Shown: positions 18,700 through 27,576 of the stretch, piece after piece
Layout: every line of letters starts with the position of its first letter
Position numbering within the stretch: the first letter of the stretch is position 1
NCBI GenBank assembly: GCA_910575625.1
Contig: CAJTFD010000005.1
Location: 230,866 to 294,865, forward strand
Reading direction: 5' to 3'
Length of the DNA: 64,000 nt
Source of the DNA: Clostridia bacterium
GTDB lineage: Bacteria > Bacillota > Clostridia > Lachnospirales > Lachnospiraceae
Notes under the pieces: model-generated
Told to the model about the DNA's origin: nothing
Database searches by the model: none
Seen by the model: the letters and a program-made list of their open reading frames with translations, nothing else
Translations under genes and position numbers: made by a program

Positions 18700-19149
18700 A
18701 TGAGATGTCCTTTTTGTAATCAGGAAAATACCCGTGTCGTGGATTCCAGACCGGTGGAGGAAAACAATTCCATCCGGCGCAGGCGGCTCTGCGACGCCTG
18801 CAGCAAACGTTTCACCACCTACGAAAAAGTGGAGACGATCCCCCTGATCGTGATCAAGAAAGATATGAGCCGGGAACAATACGACCGGACCAAGGTCGAA
18901 AACGGCGTCCTGCGCGCCTGTTATAAACGGCCGATCTCCGTGGACCAAGTAGATGAGGCCGTCAACGCCATCGAGACAAAGATCTTCGGCGAAGGCGACC
19001 GGGAGATCCCCAGCTCCCGCATCGGCGAGATCGTGATGGAACATTTAAAAGCCTTGGACGGCGTGGCCTATGTACGATTTGCCTCTGTGTACAGAGAATT
19101 TAAAGATATCAACACCTTTATGGATGAATTAAAAAAGATCCTGGAGTGA
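18700..19149 (+). CDS. nrdR: Transcriptional repressor NrdR
   Basis: NrdR represses ribonucleotide reductase genes in response to dATP/ATP. The 149-residue protein has the N-terminal zinc ribbon (CPFCNQ at residues 3-8 and CDACSKRF about 31-38) and the ATP-cone domain ([16 protein letters not shown]...). It ends in the usual FMDELKKIL. The ATG at 18700 follows TAGGAGGCAATAT and gives the canonical MRCPFC start; the open frame 42 bp upstream is not needed. No nrd gene is in the window, so it acts in trans. Confidence 0.97.
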   Translation: MRCPFCNQENTRVVDSRPVEENNSIRRRRLCDACSKRFTTYEKVETIPLIVIKKDMSREQYDRTKVENGVLRACYKRPISVDQVDEAVNAIETKIFGEGDREIPSSRIGEIVMEHLKALDGVAYVRFASVYREFKDINTFMDELKKILE

Positions 19150-19152
19150 CGG

Positions 19153-19734
19153 TTACGCCACCTCGATCCCATAATGCCCGCAGAGCGCCGCGAGCCCGCC
19201 CTGGAACCCGCTCCCGATGGCATTAAATTTCCACCCGCCGTTCCTTCTATATAATTCACCCACGACCACCGCCGTCTCGATGGAGAAATCTTCCCCCAGG
19301 TCGTACCAGATCAGATCCGCGCCCGTGTCCTCGTCCACGATGTGGATGAACGCGTTGGAGACCTGCCCGAAATTCTGCCGCCGGGCCTCCGCCTCGTAGA
19401 TCGTGACCGTGAAGACCACCCTGTCGATGTTGTCCGGGATCTTCGTCAGGTCCACCTGGATCTGCTCGTCGTCGCCGTCACCGGCCCCGGTCAGATTATC
19501 CCCCATGTGCAGCACCGCTCCGCTTTGGTGCTCCAGGTTGCCGTAAAATATGAAATCCTTATCCGCGGGGCATTTCCCGTCCGCGCCCACCATGAACGCG
19601 GCCGCGTCCAGGTCAAAATCAGCGCCGGGATCAAATGTGTTCACATCCCATCCAAGCCCTACCATCAGGTTCTTGAGGCTGGGATTGCCTTTGGTCAGAT
19701 CGACCTTTTGTCCTTTTACAAGATTGATCGGCAT
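19153..19734 (-). CDS. TerD family calcium-binding stress protein
   Basis: 193 residues, the standard TerD length. It begins [17 protein letters not shown] and has the signature GLGWDVN and [10 protein letters not shown] block, plus an acidic [14 protein letters not shown] calcium-binding loop and [14 protein letters not shown]. Members are linked to tellurite resistance and general stress responses. It is a solitary gene here rather than part of a ter cluster. The start follows AAAGGAGGAAGACT. It converges on nrdR with only 3 bp between stops. Confidence 0.93.
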   Translation of the reverse strand: MPINLVKGQKVDLTKGNPSLKNLMVGLGWDVNTFDPGADFDLDAAAFMVGADGKCPADKDFIFYGNLEHQSGAVLHMGDNLTGAGDGDDEQIQVDLTKIPDNIDRVVFTVTIYEAEARRQNFGQVSNAFIHIVDEDTGADLIWYDLGEDFSIETAVVVGELYRRNGGWKFNAIGSGFQGGLAALCGHYGIEVA

Positions 19735-19924
19735 AGTCTTCCTCCTTTATGTGGGCATTGTCATGTTGTTGTCCACATTATACCTCGGTGGATACTGTCC
19801 GTCAACATCTGCATCCGATCTCCTATAAAAAGACACCTGCCGATGACAGATGCCTTCGCGTTCTCCTATACATTCCTTACCTATACTGTCTGCCCCCTGT
19901 GCTGCAGACCGATCCTCTTTTTCC

Positions 19925-20190
19925 ATGGATATCCTTATGGCGGCATCCCCCAAACATATTCCAGAGATCATAAAGAAGGTCGACTGCAAAACTCTTTTAT
20001 TTTTATCGGCCTATTTATAGTCGTCAGCGGACTGGAGAAAACGGGTGTCCTGACGATCATCGCTGGATCGATCGGAAGCATCAGCGGCGGACATATGAAA
20101 GTAATAGCCGGGATCGTCTATGGGTATCTGCCGTGGCCAGCGCGTTTGTCGCGAACATCCCCTCGGTTTTCTTTATGATGATCCCTCATC
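19925..20190 (+). pseudogene. Frameshifted remnant of an ArsB/NhaD-type anion transporter
   Basis: Three consecutive frames give three consecutive pieces of an ion transporter superfamily protein: AASPKHIPEIIKKVD and CKTLLF from about 19937, then FIGLFIVVSGLEKTGVLTI after a frameshift near 19997, then SAVASAFVANIPSVFFMMIP after a second near 20125. Real members carry these blocks in this order (VDWKTLLFFIGLFI..., then ...SAxxSAFVxNIP...). The fragment lacks both ends and its 3' side runs into the convergent anti-sigma gene. It is a dead gene remnant. Confidence 0.6.
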
Positions 20191-20941
20191 TTTTTTTCCG
20201 GATCCTCCCAATGATCCAGCATATGATCCCCGCAACGACCTCCCCCAGCGCGTCACTCACAAACCCGCGCAGATGGAGCACATCGATCCACATATAGTCT
20301 CCCGTGATCAGTTTTGTCACATAATTTCCCGGGACCGTCAAAAACAGGAGCAGGGCGATACAGTCCCACAGATCCCATTTTAAAAACCGCCTTAAGAGCA
20401 CCGGGATCCATAAAACAGCCAGCCATACGGACATGATCGGATACCCATAGCGGAAGAGCCAAAATGTCCCCGTATCCATGAGCTGATAGCCGGCAAACTG
20501 TATCACCGCCAGCAGGCCCCACGTTCCGATACTCAGCACAGCCATAGCGGCAAGGCATTTATCTTTTTTGCAGACTGCAAGGACATATGCCAGGACATCC
20601 GCATACAACACGGAACTCCCCACGATCAGCGACCATGTGACCCCTCTGTTCAGAGCCAGATCTACGATCAGACAGACAAGTATGGCGATCAGGCTGAGCC
20701 CGCCCAGGCCGTACAAAAAAAACATCCGTTTTGTCTTTTTCAAAAATCTTTTTACGTCCTGGACCTGGGGCGGGGCCGTTTCCTCCTCCAGCTCATAAGC
20801 CATATTGCGGCGGACTCCTTCGCATTCCTCACAGCTTTTTAAATGCTCTTCTATGCTCTCTTTTGAAGCATTACTCACCATCCCCTCCACATAGAGCGGG
20901 AGCAGATCTTTTACGATCGCACAATCTAATCTTCTCTCCAT
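20186..20941 (-). CDS. Putative anti-sigma factor (zf-HC2 N-terminus, multi-pass membrane protein)
   Basis: 251 residues. The N-terminus has a zf-HC2-type anti-sigma motif: DCAIVKDLLPLYVEGMVS, then SIEEHLKSCEECEGVR (a H-x3-C-x2-C pattern). After a linker come about five or six transmembrane helices (from about residue 73), several Trp-rich. It lies downstream of, and overlaps by 16 bp, an ECF sigma factor gene, the usual sigma/anti-sigma arrangement. It should hold the sigma factor at the membrane until a signal arrives; the signal is unknown. Confidence 0.85.
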   Translation of the reverse strand: MERRLDCAIVKDLLPLYVEGMVSNASKESIEEHLKSCEECEGVRRNMAYELEEETAPPQVQDVKRFLKKTKRMFFLYGLGGLSLIAILVCLIVDLALNRGVTWSLIVGSSVLYADVLAYVLAVCKKDKCLAAMAVLSIGTWGLLAVIQFAGYQLMDTGTFWLFRYGYPIMSVWLAVLWIPVLLRRFLKWDLWDCIALLLFLTVPGNYVTKLITGDYMWIDVLHLRGFVSDALGEVVAGIICWIIGRIRKKR

Positions 20942-21423
20942 TCTTTCATCCCTTTCATCAATCTTTGTTTTCCTCTGTAATAAGTGACCCTTGCCCAGTT
21001 TTCCGTTTTTCCCAGGATATCTGCGATCTCCGAAAACCGCAGCTCCCCCGCCAGCCGCAGATACATGACTTCCCGGGTCGCATCATCCAGGTTGTGCATG
21101 AGACGGAAGATCTCTACTTTTTCCATATTTCCCAGACAAGAATGTTCCACATCTTCGCCCGAAGGCATCGCGTCGTCCAACTCCACAGTCTTGCGCTTCT
21201 TTCTCTTTTCAAGTTCCTTATACCAGAGATTTTTTCCGATCTGGCACAGCCAGACGGACACTTTGCACTCCCCTCTGAATCGGTCGATCCCTTTTACCGC
21301 CTGGTAAAAAGTCTCCTGGGTCAATTCTTCGGCAAGCTGCGCATCCTGCGTCAGGCCGCATAGATATCTGTAGAGCATCGTCGCATTTTTCTGATACATC
21401 TCTTTGATCTCAGGTTTATCCAC
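20926..21423 (-). CDS. ECF-type RNA polymerase sigma factor
   Basis: 165 residues with region 2 (MLYRYLCGLTQDAQLAEELTQETFYQAV, KVSVWLCQIGKNLWY) and region 4 (REVMYLRLAGELRFSEIADIL, WARVTYYRGKQRL). There is no region 3, as expected for the ECF group. The start codon appears to be GTG at 21423, preceded by AGGAGGTACAAAAT. It overlaps the anti-sigma gene and is likely cotranscribed and autoregulated with it. Confidence 0.92.
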   Translation of the reverse strand: MDKPEIKEMYQKNATMLYRYLCGLTQDAQLAEELTQETFYQAVKGIDRFRGECKVSVWLCQIGKNLWYKELEKRKKRKTVELDDAMPSGEDVEHSCLGNMEKVEIFRLMHNLDDATREVMYLRLAGELRFSEIADILGKTENWARVTYYRGKQRLMKGMKEWRED

Positions 21424-21480
21424 ATTTTGTACCTCCTCATATCATCTGTTCTTTTTAAACGCCGTTTGTTACAAGAAAGC

Positions 21481-21528
21481 AAAAAAATTTTCCCCAGCCG
21501 TCCCGTCAGGGCAGATACCGGGGAAAAT
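21481..21528 (-). terminator. Terminator of the GNAT acetyltransferase gene
   Basis: On the minus strand ATTTTCCCCGG pairs with CTGGGGAAAAT and is followed by a run of seven T residues. It lies 53 bp past the GNAT stop and upstream of the sigma factor gene. Confidence 0.8.
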
Positions 21529-21580
21529 ATATCATCTCATTTTATATCCCATATGGACGCGGATCACGCCTCGCCGATCC

Positions 21581-22033
21581 TCAGTTGATCATTTTTTCCA
21601 TTACATAATTCACAAGCCAGATCCCCCGCCGCTCAACCTGCTGCTTTCGTATCACACGGTAACCCCTCTTTTCAAAAAAGGGCTTTGCCGTGATGGACGC
21701 ATGGGTGGTGATCTTTCCTTTGACGGATCTCTCCAGACACGCGCAGAGCGCTGTGGCAGCGCCCTGTCTCTGATGATCTCTATGTACAAACAACCGGTCC
21801 AGGTAGCCTGTATCGTCTATGTCCCCGAAACCGATGATGAACGGACCCTCGACTGCGATGCATGTGTGGTGTTCCGTCAGGGAGCGGTCCCATCTCTCCA
21901 GATCCACCTGGCCTGTGGCCCAGGCGTCTAACTGCTCTTTCGTGTAATCCTGCGCGTTGACCGTGTGGATCGTATTGTAAAAGAGATCCGCTAAGATGGG
22001 ACAGTCTGCGGATCGGTATTTTCTGATGATCAT
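21581..22033 (-). CDS. GNAT family N-acetyltransferase
   Basis: About 150 residues from the start MIIRKYRSAD. The acetyl-CoA site is clear: LFVHRDHQRQGAATALC (about 84-100, the R/QxxGxG/A motif), preceded by the beta-strand IGFGDIDDTGYLDRL. The C-terminal segment has ASITAKPFFEKRGYRVIR, close to the YafP-type acetyltransferases. The substrate cannot be told. An ATG 27 bp upstream (MPGYHNEVE) is possible, but GAGGTGGAG lies before 22033. Confidence 0.88.
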   Translation of the reverse strand: MIIRKYRSADCPILADLFYNTIHTVNAQDYTKEQLDAWATGQVDLERWDRSLTEHHTCIAVEGPFIIGFGDIDDTGYLDRLFVHRDHQRQGAATALCACLERSVKGKITTHASITAKPFFEKRGYRVIRKQQVERRGIWLVNYVMEKMIN

Positions 22034-22244
22034 CTCCACCTCGTTGTGATAGCCTGGCAAGCGTCCCCATCATCATATCATATATCCCGGTCTTTCACAA
22101 TGGGACATACAGCTACCTCTCAAAGTGTGCCGCCATATTTTTACCGGAAATGCCATACCTGACTTGTGGACATGCGCCCCGCCAAAAGGTCTATCCGCTT
22201 GAAAACCTGCATTTATCAAAAGGGACTGGATTGCTTGGCCGGTG

Positions 22245-22290
22245 AAAAAAAGTGCCGAACCTTATTTCTAAGACTCCGCACTTTCTTTCG
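22245..22290 (-). terminator. Terminator of the 57-residue orphan gene
   Basis: On the minus strand AAAGTGCGGA pairs with TTCGGCACTTT, followed by a T-run, starting about 10 bp after the stop codon. The 22061-22240 stretch upstream of the GNAT gene shows no feature. Confidence 0.65.
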
Positions 22291-22297
22291 CCAGCCG

Positions 22298-22471
22298 CTA
22301 TTTCGTCAATGGTGGCTGTTGGTAGAGTTTCCGCTCAATCTGCCGCCTTTTTTTCGCGATCACTACAAGTGTTTTCTCTGCCTGATCTTCTTTCGCCGCT
22401 TCTTCAATGTCCTCCAAAAGGGCTAATTGGTCAAAAAGGTAACAATTCAACTCTTTTTCGCTTATCGGCAT
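22298..22471 (-). CDS. 57-residue hypothetical protein
   Basis: A short, charged, helical protein beginning MPISEKELNCYLFDQLALL and continuing with an acidic stretch (EDIEEAAKEDQAEK) and a basic end (IAKKRRQIERKL). The ATG at 22471 sits 8 bp after GGAGGTGAT, a near-perfect Shine-Dalgarno sequence, and a terminator follows the stop. These make a real gene likely despite its size. The ORF can be extended five codons upstream but the ribosome site decides for 22471. Family not recognised; a small regulatory or coiled-coil protein is possible. Confidence 0.65.
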   Translation of the reverse strand: MPISEKELNCYLFDQLALLEDIEEAAKEDQAEKTLVVIAKKRRQIERKLYQQPPLTK

Positions 22472-22598
22472 GACCATCACCTCCATTTTTTACGCCTTCA
22501 ACTGCAACCATTATAAATGCAGAACCGGGAAGTGTAAAGGGCTCTGTTGATACAGAATGGATACCAGCTCTCCTCATCTTTTAGAGTATTCAATCTCA

Positions 22599-22760
22599 CT
22601 AGGGAACTGTTAATAAATAACTTTTAAATAGTGCGCCGGATTTTTCTTTGAGAGTGCCGGTTAAAGATCAGGCGCATAGCGGGCTATGTAACTGATCTTT
22701 GACCGGTGCTATCGGAGAAAAAGACAAGCAATATTAAAAGTTATTTTTGAACAGTTCCTA
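22599..22760. repeat. MITE-like repeat family B
   Basis: A ~162-bp element bounded by CTAGGGAACTGTT at the left and AACAGTTCCTA at the right, with inner arms AATAACTTTTAAATA and ATTAAAAGTTATTTTT. Its centre carries GCATAGCGGGCTATG, a hairpin like that in family A. It codes for nothing. The remaining gap to uxaC (22761-22883) shows only a short unsupported reading frame, and 22487-22598 shows nothing. Confidence 0.75.
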
Positions 22761-22883
22761 ACTAAATCTGATCATGGAGATGACAGAAAAAGAAAGACAG
22801 GATACAAATATGGCCACATTATATGGATTACGTCTAATTTCTACAAACGGGGAAGCTTGCCACCACTCCCCCGACGATCAAGA

Positions 22884-24299
22884 TCACACCTCAAACCCAA
22901 AATACCGCACCGCATTCTCATAACAGATCCCCCGGACGATCCGCTCCAAAGCCCGGGCATCCGCCGGATACTCCCCATTTTCCACCCAGCCTCCGATCAG
23001 CTCGCACAAGATCCTGCGGAAATATTCATGCCGCGTATACGACAGGAAGCTCCTGGAATCCGTCAGCATCCCGATAAAATTCCCCAGAAGCCCCAGACTG
23101 GCCAGGGAAGTCATCTGCCGGATCATCCCCGTCTTATGATCGTTGAACCACCAGGCGCTCCCCTGCTGGATCTTACCCGCCACGCTGCCGTCCTGAAAGC
23201 ATCCGATCACCGTCCCGATCACCGCATCATCCGCCGGATTTAGGGAATACAGGACCGTCTTCGGCAATTCCCCCGTCCGCTCCAGCGCGTTCAAAAATCC
23301 CGTCATCTCCGCCGCCGGTGCATGGTCGTAGATGCAGTCCACCCCCGCATCCGGCCCCAGCGCCCGGAATATCCGCTCATTGCTATCCCGTTTCACACCG
23401 TAGTGCAGCTGCATGGCCCAGCCTCTGCGATGGTATTCCCGGCCCAGAGCCATCAACAGAGCCGTCTTGAACTGACGTTCCTCCTGCGGAGAAATACTGC
23501 CGCCCGAGAGCCGTTTGCCGAAGATCACCTCCACCCCATCCTCCGAGATCGGCTCATACATGATAAAGGCCAGCCCATGGTCGGCAACCCGGCATCCCAG
23601 CGCCGCAAAGTGATCCATCCGTTTTATCAGCGCCTCGATCAGTACGGCGAAACTATCCACCTCCATATCCGCGGCCCGCCCTAAGTCTCGCAGATACTCC
23701 GTGTAATCCGCGTTTTCCAGATTTAACGCCCGGTCTGGCCGCCAGGTGGGGAGCACCTGCACGGGAAAGCTCTTATCCGCCGCGATCAGCTGATGCCATT
23801 CCAGTGTATCCACCGGGTCGTCGGTGGTGCACAGCAAGGTGACACGAGCCATCTGGATCATCTTCCGGGCTGTCAGGCCCTCTCGCAGCTGGTCGTTGCA
23901 CAGTCTCCATACTTCCCCGGCTGTCTTCTCATCCAGATGCCCCTCATAGCCAAAATACCGTTTCAACTCCAGATGACTCCAGTGATACAGCGGATTCCCG
24001 ATGGCCATCTCCAGGGTCCCCGCCCATTTCTGGAATTTCTCCCGGTCGGGGGCGTCCCCTGTGATGTACCGCTCCTTTACGCCGTTTGCCCGCATCTGCC
24101 GCCATTTATAATGGTCGCCGCCCAGCCAGACCTGGGTGATGTTGTCAAACCGCCGGTCCTCATAGATCTCCCGGGGGCTGATATGGCAGTGATAGTCCAG
24201 AATCGGCATGGGCTCGGCGTACTCATGGTACAGCCTGCGGGCCATACCGGTAGAGAGCAGAAAATCCTCATCCATAAATTTTTTCATATTCCATCTCAT
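22884..24299 (-). CDS. uxaC: Glucuronate isomerase
   Basis: UxaC converts D-glucuronate to D-fructuronate (and galacturonate to tagaturonate), the first step after glucuronide cleavage. The 471-residue protein is the normal length and has the conserved start FMDEDFLLSTGMARRLYHEYA, the metal-binding DYHCHISP (about 35-42), and GADAGVD-like GPDAGVDCIYDH, with MLTDSRSFLSYTRHEYFRR near the C-terminus. It is the last gene of the glucuronide operon. An internal start 12 bp later (MKKFMDEDF) is equally possible. Confidence 0.96.
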   Translation of the reverse strand: MRWNMKKFMDEDFLLSTGMARRLYHEYAEPMPILDYHCHISPREIYEDRRFDNITQVWLGGDHYKWRQMRANGVKERYITGDAPDREKFQKWAGTLEMAIGNPLYHWSHLELKRYFGYEGHLDEKTAGEVWRLCNDQLREGLTARKMIQMARVTLLCTTDDPVDTLEWHQLIAADKSFPVQVLPTWRPDRALNLENADYTEYLRDLGRAADMEVDSFAVLIEALIKRMDHFAALGCRVADHGLAFIMYEPISEDGVEVIFGKRLSGGSISPQEERQFKTALLMALGREYHRRGWAMQLHYGVKRDSNERIFRALGPDAGVDCIYDHAPAAEMTGFLNALERTGELPKTVLYSLNPADDAVIGTVIGCFQDGSVAGKIQQGSAWWFNDHKTGMIRQMTSLASLGLLGNFIGMLTDSRSFLSYTRHEYFRRILCELIGGWVENGEYPADARALERIVRGICYENAVRYFGFEV

Positions 24300-24305
24300 A
24301 TCCGC

Positions 24306-25331
24306 TCACCTCCGCACACGCCCGGAAGCATCTCCCCCGGCCAGCCGTTCCACCTCCTCGAAGGAGACCATATTGAAATCCCCCTCGATGGAGTGTTTCA
24401 GACAGGAAGCCGCCGCCGCAAATTCGATGGTCCTGTACGGGTCGTAGTTATTCAGACAGGCTGCGATCAGCCCGCCGCCGAAGCTGTCGCCCCCGCCCAC
24501 CCGGTCCACAATATGCATATTGTATTTTCTGCTGAAATAATATTCCTTTCCGTCATAGAGCATGGCCGACCACAGATTGTCGTTGGCCGACAGAGATTCC
24601 CGGAGGGTGATCGCAATCTTCTGAAAACCAAACCGCTCCATCAGCTGATCCGCCACCTGTTTATAGCTCTTCCGGTCCACCTCCCCCGCGGTCACGTCTG
24701 TATGGGCCGCGTGGATGCCGAACACATCCGCCGCGTCCTCCTCGTTGGCGATGCATACGTCCACATATTTACAGAGCTCGCCCATGACCTGGCCCGCCTT
24801 CTCCCGGCTCCAGAGTTTCTTTCTGTAATTTAGATCACAGGATATGGTGGCCCCGGCTTTCTTCGCCTCCCGGCACGCATCCAGGCAGATGCCCGCCACA
24901 TTGTCATTTAAAGCCGGTGTGATCCCTGTAAAATGAAACCACTGGGCTTTCTCAAAAATCTTCTTCCAGTTGAAATCCCCCTTCTCCGCGCTGTAGATCG
25001 AGGAATCCGCCCGGTCGTAGATGACTTTCGACGGCCTCTGGGACGCGCCTTTTTCCAGAAAATAGATCCCAATCCGCTGGCCGCCCCGGACGATATAGGA
25101 CGTATCCACGCCGAATTTGCGCAGCGCGTTGATACCCCCCTGTCCGATCTCATGGTCCGGCAGCTTGGTCACGAACACCGCGTTGAACCCATAATTAGCC
25201 AGAGATACAGCCACGTTGGCCTCGCCGCCCCCATAGGTGGCCCCGTACTTTTCCGCCTGGACGAACCGTTCATAGCCTTCCGGCGCAAGCCGCAGCATCA
25301 GTTCGCCAAAGGTCACGATCTTCCTCCTCAT
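24306..25331 (-). CDS. kdgK: 2-keto-3-deoxygluconate kinase (PfkB family)
   Basis: Phosphorylates 2-keto-3-deoxygluconate to KDPG with ATP. About 341 residues, with the PfkB N-terminal block VTFGELMLRLAPEGYERFVQ, GGGEANVAVSLANYGF, and the C-terminal signature DRVGGGDSFGGGLIAACLN with the catalytic Asp. The start at 25331 overlaps the kdgA stop (ATGA) and follows GGGAGAAGGG. Position between kdgA and uxaC makes the KDG specificity convincing. Confidence 0.93.
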   Translation of the reverse strand: MRRKIVTFGELMLRLAPEGYERFVQAEKYGATYGGGEANVAVSLANYGFNAVFVTKLPDHEIGQGGINALRKFGVDTSYIVRGGQRIGIYFLEKGASQRPSKVIYDRADSSIYSAEKGDFNWKKIFEKAQWFHFTGITPALNDNVAGICLDACREAKKAGATISCDLNYRKKLWSREKAGQVMGELCKYVDVCIANEEDAADVFGIHAAHTDVTAGEVDRKSYKQVADQLMERFGFQKIAITLRESLSANDNLWSAMLYDGKEYYFSRKYNMHIVDRVGGGDSFGGGLIAACLNNYDPYRTIEFAAAASCLKHSIEGDFNMVSFEEVERLAGGDASGRVRR

Positions 25332-25975
25332 CCCTTCTCCCCCCTGCATTCCTTTACGATCCGGGCCGCTTCCCGGGACAACTCCCGGATCTTGTCAAAT
25401 GCGCCCGCCCAGATCAGGTCCCCCTTGACCATCCAGGTCCCGCCGCAGGCCAGTATCCGGTCGTACTGCAGATAGTCCCCCACATTTGCGGGGCTGATCC
25501 CGCCGGTGGGCATGAACAGTATATCCTTGTAAGGCGCCGCCAGGGCCCGGATCATCGACAAGCCCCCGGCTGGTTCCGCCGGAAAAAATTTGACTGCGTT
25601 CAGATCATTTTCCAGGGCCTGTTCCACATCGCTGGGAGTGGAACAGCCCGGTGTGATCAGATAGCCTTTTTCCACACAATGACGTACGATCCGCGGGTTC
25701 AGCCCCGGACTTACCAGGAACTTGGCGCCGGCCGCCACTGCCCGGTCCGCCTGTTCCGTGGTCAGCACCGTCCCGGCCCCCACCAGCATATCGGGAAATT
25801 CCCGGACGATGCGGCATATGGCGTTTTCAGCTGCGGCTGTACGGAATGTGATCTCCGCACAGGGCAGACCGCCCTCCGTGAGGGCCTGGGCCAAGGGCAG
25901 CGCATCCTTTTCATCCTCCAGCGCCACGACCGGGACGATCCCAATCTTCTTGATCTTTTCCAGTATCTTTTGCAT
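25328..25975 (-). CDS. kdgA: KDPG / 4-hydroxy-2-oxoglutarate aldolase
   Basis: Cleaves KDPG to pyruvate and glyceraldehyde-3-phosphate. 215 residues, a single TIM barrel of class I aldolase type. Seen are GIVPVVALED at the start, EITFRTAAAENAI with the catalytic Glu, VGAGTVLTTEQA, FLVSPGLNP, and NAVKFFPAE with the Schiff-base Lys; MPTGGISPANVGDYL follows. I chose the ATG at 25975, which has AGGAGAAAAGACAG upstream, over one 18 bp earlier. Confidence 0.95.
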   Translation of the reverse strand: MQKILEKIKKIGIVPVVALEDEKDALPLAQALTEGGLPCAEITFRTAAAENAICRIVREFPDMLVGAGTVLTTEQADRAVAAGAKFLVSPGLNPRIVRHCVEKGYLITPGCSTPSDVEQALENDLNAVKFFPAEPAGGLSMIRALAAPYKDILFMPTGGISPANVGDYLQYDRILACGGTWMVKGDLIWAGAFDKIRELSREAARIVKECRGEKG

Positions 25976-25998
25976 CTGTCTTTTCTCCTGCATCTTCT

Positions 25999-27576
25999 TT
26001 AAACGTATTTTTCCAAAGTCCTCCGCACTGCGCCGGGACCGGCCAGCATTTCCTCAAAATATCCCTCCACTTTATCCGCCAATCCCGCTCCATAGAGATC
26101 CACGCCGAAGATCTCCACATTTTCCAGGATCGGTCTTATATTTTCTTCCTGGATGAGCGGCACCAGCGTCTCCGCCAGCGGATCCGGGCTGAGCTGGAAA
26201 GAACGGCCCTCGTCGTCAACCCCCATCAGATACCGGAGCCACCCGGCAAAGACCAGCGGGATCTTCGTCAGATCTCTCGCATCGAGACCCGGCGCGTCCT
26301 GGTATGCCTTGATCGTCTCCCCGAAACGGACGGCCAGTTTCTGGGAGGTGTCTGTGGCGATGCGCTGGGGTGTGTCCGGCATAAATGGATTGGGCAGACG
26401 GATATTGACCACATCGTCCAGAAAGCTCCTGGGATCCAGTACACCGGGATCTGTCACCACAGGGAGCCCCTCGTCGTATCCGATCCCCTCCACCAGTCTG
26501 CGCAGCATGTCGTTCTTCATCTCATCGGAGATCGTGTCGTATCCCAGGAGGCACCCGAACACGGCCAGAGCGGTGTGCAGCGGATTTAAGCAGGTACAGA
26601 CCTTCATCTTCTCCACTTTGTCCACCGTCTCCCTGTCTGTAAAGAGCAGCCCGCCCTTCTCCAACGGGGGCCGGCCCGCCGGGAACGCATCTTCGATCAC
26701 CAGGTACTGGCATTCCTCCGCATTTACAAACGGCGCGATATAGGTGTTCCATTTGGTGATGATGGGTTTTAGATCGGTGATGCCGTCCTTTTCCAGGATG
26801 GCCTCCACGGACGCATCCGGCCGGGGTGTGATCTTGTCGATCATGGTCCAGGGGAACGATACATACTCGGGGTTTCCGATATACTCCGCAAATCCAGGTT
26901 CTGTCCGGCCCTCTTTGGACCAGCGGATGGCGAACGCGGACACGGCCTCGTAGAGCCGCGTCCCGTTGTGGGAACAGTTGTCCATGCTGACCATAGCCAC
27001 CGGCTTTTTCCCCGCCTTATAACGGGTGTATAACAGCGCCGCGATCTTCCCCATGAAGCTTATGGGCGCGTCCGGGCCTTCATTTAGATCCTGCTCCACT
27101 TCCGGCGTAAAGAAGCCGTCACTCTTACTCAAGCTGTAACCTTTCTCTGTGATCGTAAAGGTGACCATCTGGAGGGTATCTTTGGAAAAGATCTCCCGTA
27201 AACGTTCGTATTCCGCCTCGTACCCCGCATCCATGGTCAGGTACTCGGCCACACTCCCCACGATCGTCTTATCGATCGTCCCGTCCGCTTTCAGCGTGAC
27301 CAGGACGGAGTAGTCGTCGTGGGGACGGCTCAATTCTTCCATGGTCTCCTGATCGCCCACGGCGATCACGCCCCGGTCCAGGATCTTTTGATCCAGCAGA
27401 TCCTGGACCACATTCGCCTGGAAAGCCCGAAACAGATTGCCCGCGCCAAAATGGATCCAGAACGGCTCCCTGCGGGTGGCCTGTACCATCGCCCTGTGGT
27501 CGTACCGGGGAAGACGGTAGCCCGCCGCCTCCCACTGATCTCTTTCTTCCTGTAAACCCTGTTCACTTAAGCGCAT
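25999..27576 (-). CDS. uxuB: Fructuronate reductase (mannitol dehydrogenase family)
   Basis: Reduces D-fructuronate to D-mannonate with NADH. The 525-residue protein has the long-chain dehydrogenase layout: an N-terminal Rossmann region (FWIHFGAGNLFRAFQA about 37-52), VAMVSMDNCSHNG with the family signature, MIDKITPRP, and a C-terminal helical domain (CLNPLHTALAVFGCLLGYD). Length and context favour fructuronate reductase over mannitol dehydrogenase. It overlaps the end of uxuA by 10 bp. Confidence 0.92.
   Translation of the reverse strand: MRLSEQGLQEERDQWEAAGYRLPRYDHRAMVQATRREPFWIHFGAGNLFRAFQANVVQDLLDQKILDRGVIAVGDQETMEELSRPHDDYSVLVTLKADGTIDKTIVGSVAEYLTMDAGYEAEYERLREIFSKDTLQMVTFTITEKGYSLSKSDGFFTPEVEQDLNEGPDAPISFMGKIAALLYTRYKAGKKPVAMVSMDNCSHNGTRLYEAVSAFAIRWSKEGRTEPGFAEYIGNPEYVSFPWTMIDKITPRPDASVEAILEKDGITDLKPIITKWNTYIAPFVNAEECQYLVIEDAFPAGRPPLEKGGLLFTDRETVDKVEKMKVCTCLNPLHTALAVFGCLLGYDTISDEMKNDMLRRLVEGIGYDEGLPVVTDPGVLDPRSFLDDVVNIRLPNPFMPDTPQRIATDTSQKLAVRFGETIKAYQDAPGLDARDLTKIPLVFAGWLRYLMGVDDEGRSFQLSPDPLAETLVPLIQEENIRPILENVEIFGVDLYGAGLADKVEGYFEEMLAGPGAVRRTLEKYV

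Noticed and set aside
22774..22900. Short plus-strand frame starting MEMTEKERQDTNM
   Set aside because: It has no ribosome site, is under 60 codons and enters the end of uxaC antisense.
23793..24833. Long plus-strand frame across uxaC and kdgK
   Set aside because: It spans the junction of two well-supported minus-strand genes and has no recognisable domain.
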